Source: Streptomyces sp. Sge12 (lineage in GTDB: Bacteria > Actinomycetota > Actinomycetes > Streptomycetales > Streptomycetaceae). From it: a DNA stretch of 64,000 bases. A program made the translations under genes and the position numbers. Below the pieces are notes generated by a model. That model did not search any database and had not been told where the DNA came from. It worked only from the letters and a program-made list of their open reading frames with translations. Position 1 is the first letter of the stretch. Each line of letters starts with the position of its first letter. The stretch spans positions 4,793,501-4,857,500 of the forward strand of contig NZ_CP020555.1 in assembly GCF_002080455.1 (NCBI RefSeq), in the 5' to 3' direction. This document shows positions 63,351 to 64,000 of the stretch, piece by piece.

Positions 63351-64000
63351 GTGGCCGCAGATCTTTCGAACATCGTCAAGGCGTATGACGTGCGTGGTGT
63401 CGTGCCGGACGAGTGGGACGAGTCGTTGGCCGAGTTGTTCGGTGCGGCGTTCGTCGAGGTCACGGGTGCTGATGCGATCGTGATCGGTCATGACATGCGG
63501 CCGTCCTCCCCGGGTTTGTCGGGGGCGTTCGCGCGGGGTGCGGCGGCGCGTGGTGTGGATGTGACGTTGATCGGTTTGTGTTCGACGGATCAGTTGTATT
63601 ACGCGTCGGGTGCGCTGGGTCTGCCGGGTGCGATGTTCACGGCGTCGCACAATCCTGCGCAGTACAACGGGATCAAGATGTGTCGTGCGGGTGCGGCTCC
63701 GGTGGGTCAGGACACGGGTCTGTCGCAGATCCGTGAGCTGGTGGAGAAGTGGTCGGACGGGGGCGCGCCGGCGGTGGCGTCGGGCACGGTGGCGGGGACG
63801 GTCACGGAGCTGGACAGTCTGCCGGGGTATGCGGCGCATCTGCTGGGTCTGGTGGACCTGTCCTCGATCCGTCCGCTGAAGGTGGTGGTGGATGCGGGCA
63901 ACGGGATGGGCGGTCACACGGTTCCGACGGTGTTCGAGGGTCTGCCGTTGGATGTGGTGCCGATGTACTTCGAGTTGGACGGCACGTTCCCGAACCATGA
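63351..64000 (+). CDS. manB: Phosphomannomutase/phosphoglucomutase, 3' truncated by window
   Basis: About 216 residues are visible from GTG 63351, with AGGAGG 6 nt upstream. It opens VAADLSNIVKAYDVRGVVPDEW; phosphoserine is S99 in MFTASHNPAQYNG; VVVDAGNGMGG follows. The enzyme interconverts mannose-6-phosphate and mannose-1-phosphate (and glucose analogues) for GDP-mannose, matching the nucleotidyltransferase at 38.5 kb. Codon use is unlike the neighbours: many TTG Leu, GGT Gly, CGT Arg, GCG Ala and few NNC codons, and the coding strand is rich in G+T. The active-site sequence is intact. Confidence 0.93.
   Translation, partial: MAADLSNIVKAYDVRGVVPDEWDESLAELFGAAFVEVTGADAIVIGHDMRPSSPGLSGAFARGAAARGVDVTLIGLCSTDQLYYASGALGLPGAMFTASHNPAQYNGIKMCRAGAAPVGQDTGLSQIRELVEKWSDGGAPAVASGTVAGTVTELDSLPGYAAHLLGLVDLSSIRPLKVVVDAGNGMGGHTVPTVFEGLPLDVVPMYFELDGTFPNH

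Noticed and set aside
63336..63998. A 220-codon minus-strand ORF rich in His/Arg/Thr opposite manB
   Set aside because: It is the antisense of the unusual codon pattern of manB and has no family features.

Overview
The window is chromosomal DNA of a Streptomyces-type actinomycete. The evidence is very high G+C with strong G/C bias at codon third positions, frequent GTG and TTG starts with GGAGG-type ribosome sites, GTGA/ATGA stop-start overlaps, and several landmark genes: the UUA-decoding leucine tRNA bldA (6218-6299), whiB (56635-56898), the F420 genes fbiA/fbiB and a run of LytR-CpsA-Psr (LCP) proteins. It reads as core chromosome. I see no phage, transposase, CRISPR or rRNA. The order resembles, from memory, the bldA-to-whiB part of the S. 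coelicolor chromosome.

Layout. 1-7.6 kb: end of a type II NADH dehydrogenase, a cyclopropane-fatty-acid-synthase-like methyltransferase, a MacB/FtsX-type ABC exporter, bldA and a Bax-inhibitor-1-like membrane protein. 7.6-14 kb: small conserved proteins, a thiolase, an SGNH hydrolase and cystathionine beta-synthase. 14-22 kb: an RpiR-type regulator, a diaminopimelate-decarboxylase-like enzyme and a histidine-degradation cluster (hutU, an M20 amidohydrolase, hutF, hutI), with matching TGAAT...ATTCA-type sites upstream of hutU and of the regulator. 22-26.4 kb: four tightly packed secreted or membrane-anchored protein genes, the first and last ending in sortase signals (LPQTG and LAETG). 26.4-31 kb: a POT peptide transporter, a two-component system and a GtrA protein.

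31-38 kb: purK-purE, then two M19 dipeptidase paralogues, the second without its metal ligands; UDP-glucose/GDP-mannose dehydrogenase and an acyl-CoA dehydrogenase. 38-52 kb: a cell-envelope block with a sugar-phosphate nucleotidyltransferase, five LCP proteins, a GT2 glycosyltransferase, a thioesterase, a short AMP-binding-like protein and a peptidoglycan-recognition amidase. 52-64 kb: a DNA glycosylase, fbiB-fbiA, cysteine dioxygenase preceded by a short ORF ending in a cysteine run, whiB with a BldD-box-like site, a giant membrane glycosyltransferase coupled to a DUF5719 protein, a degenerate metallopeptidase, a DUF3499 protein and the start of manB.

The most notable item is a 28-codon ORF (56181-56095, minus strand) with a Cys-Cys-Cys-Cys-Ser-Cys-stop end, upstream of cysteine dioxygenase. 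It looks like a cysteine-sensing attenuator leader, possibly leaderless. Also worth attention are the metal-less dipeptidase paralogue, the sortase-anchored operon, the predicted RpiR-hut circuit and the atypical codon use of manB.
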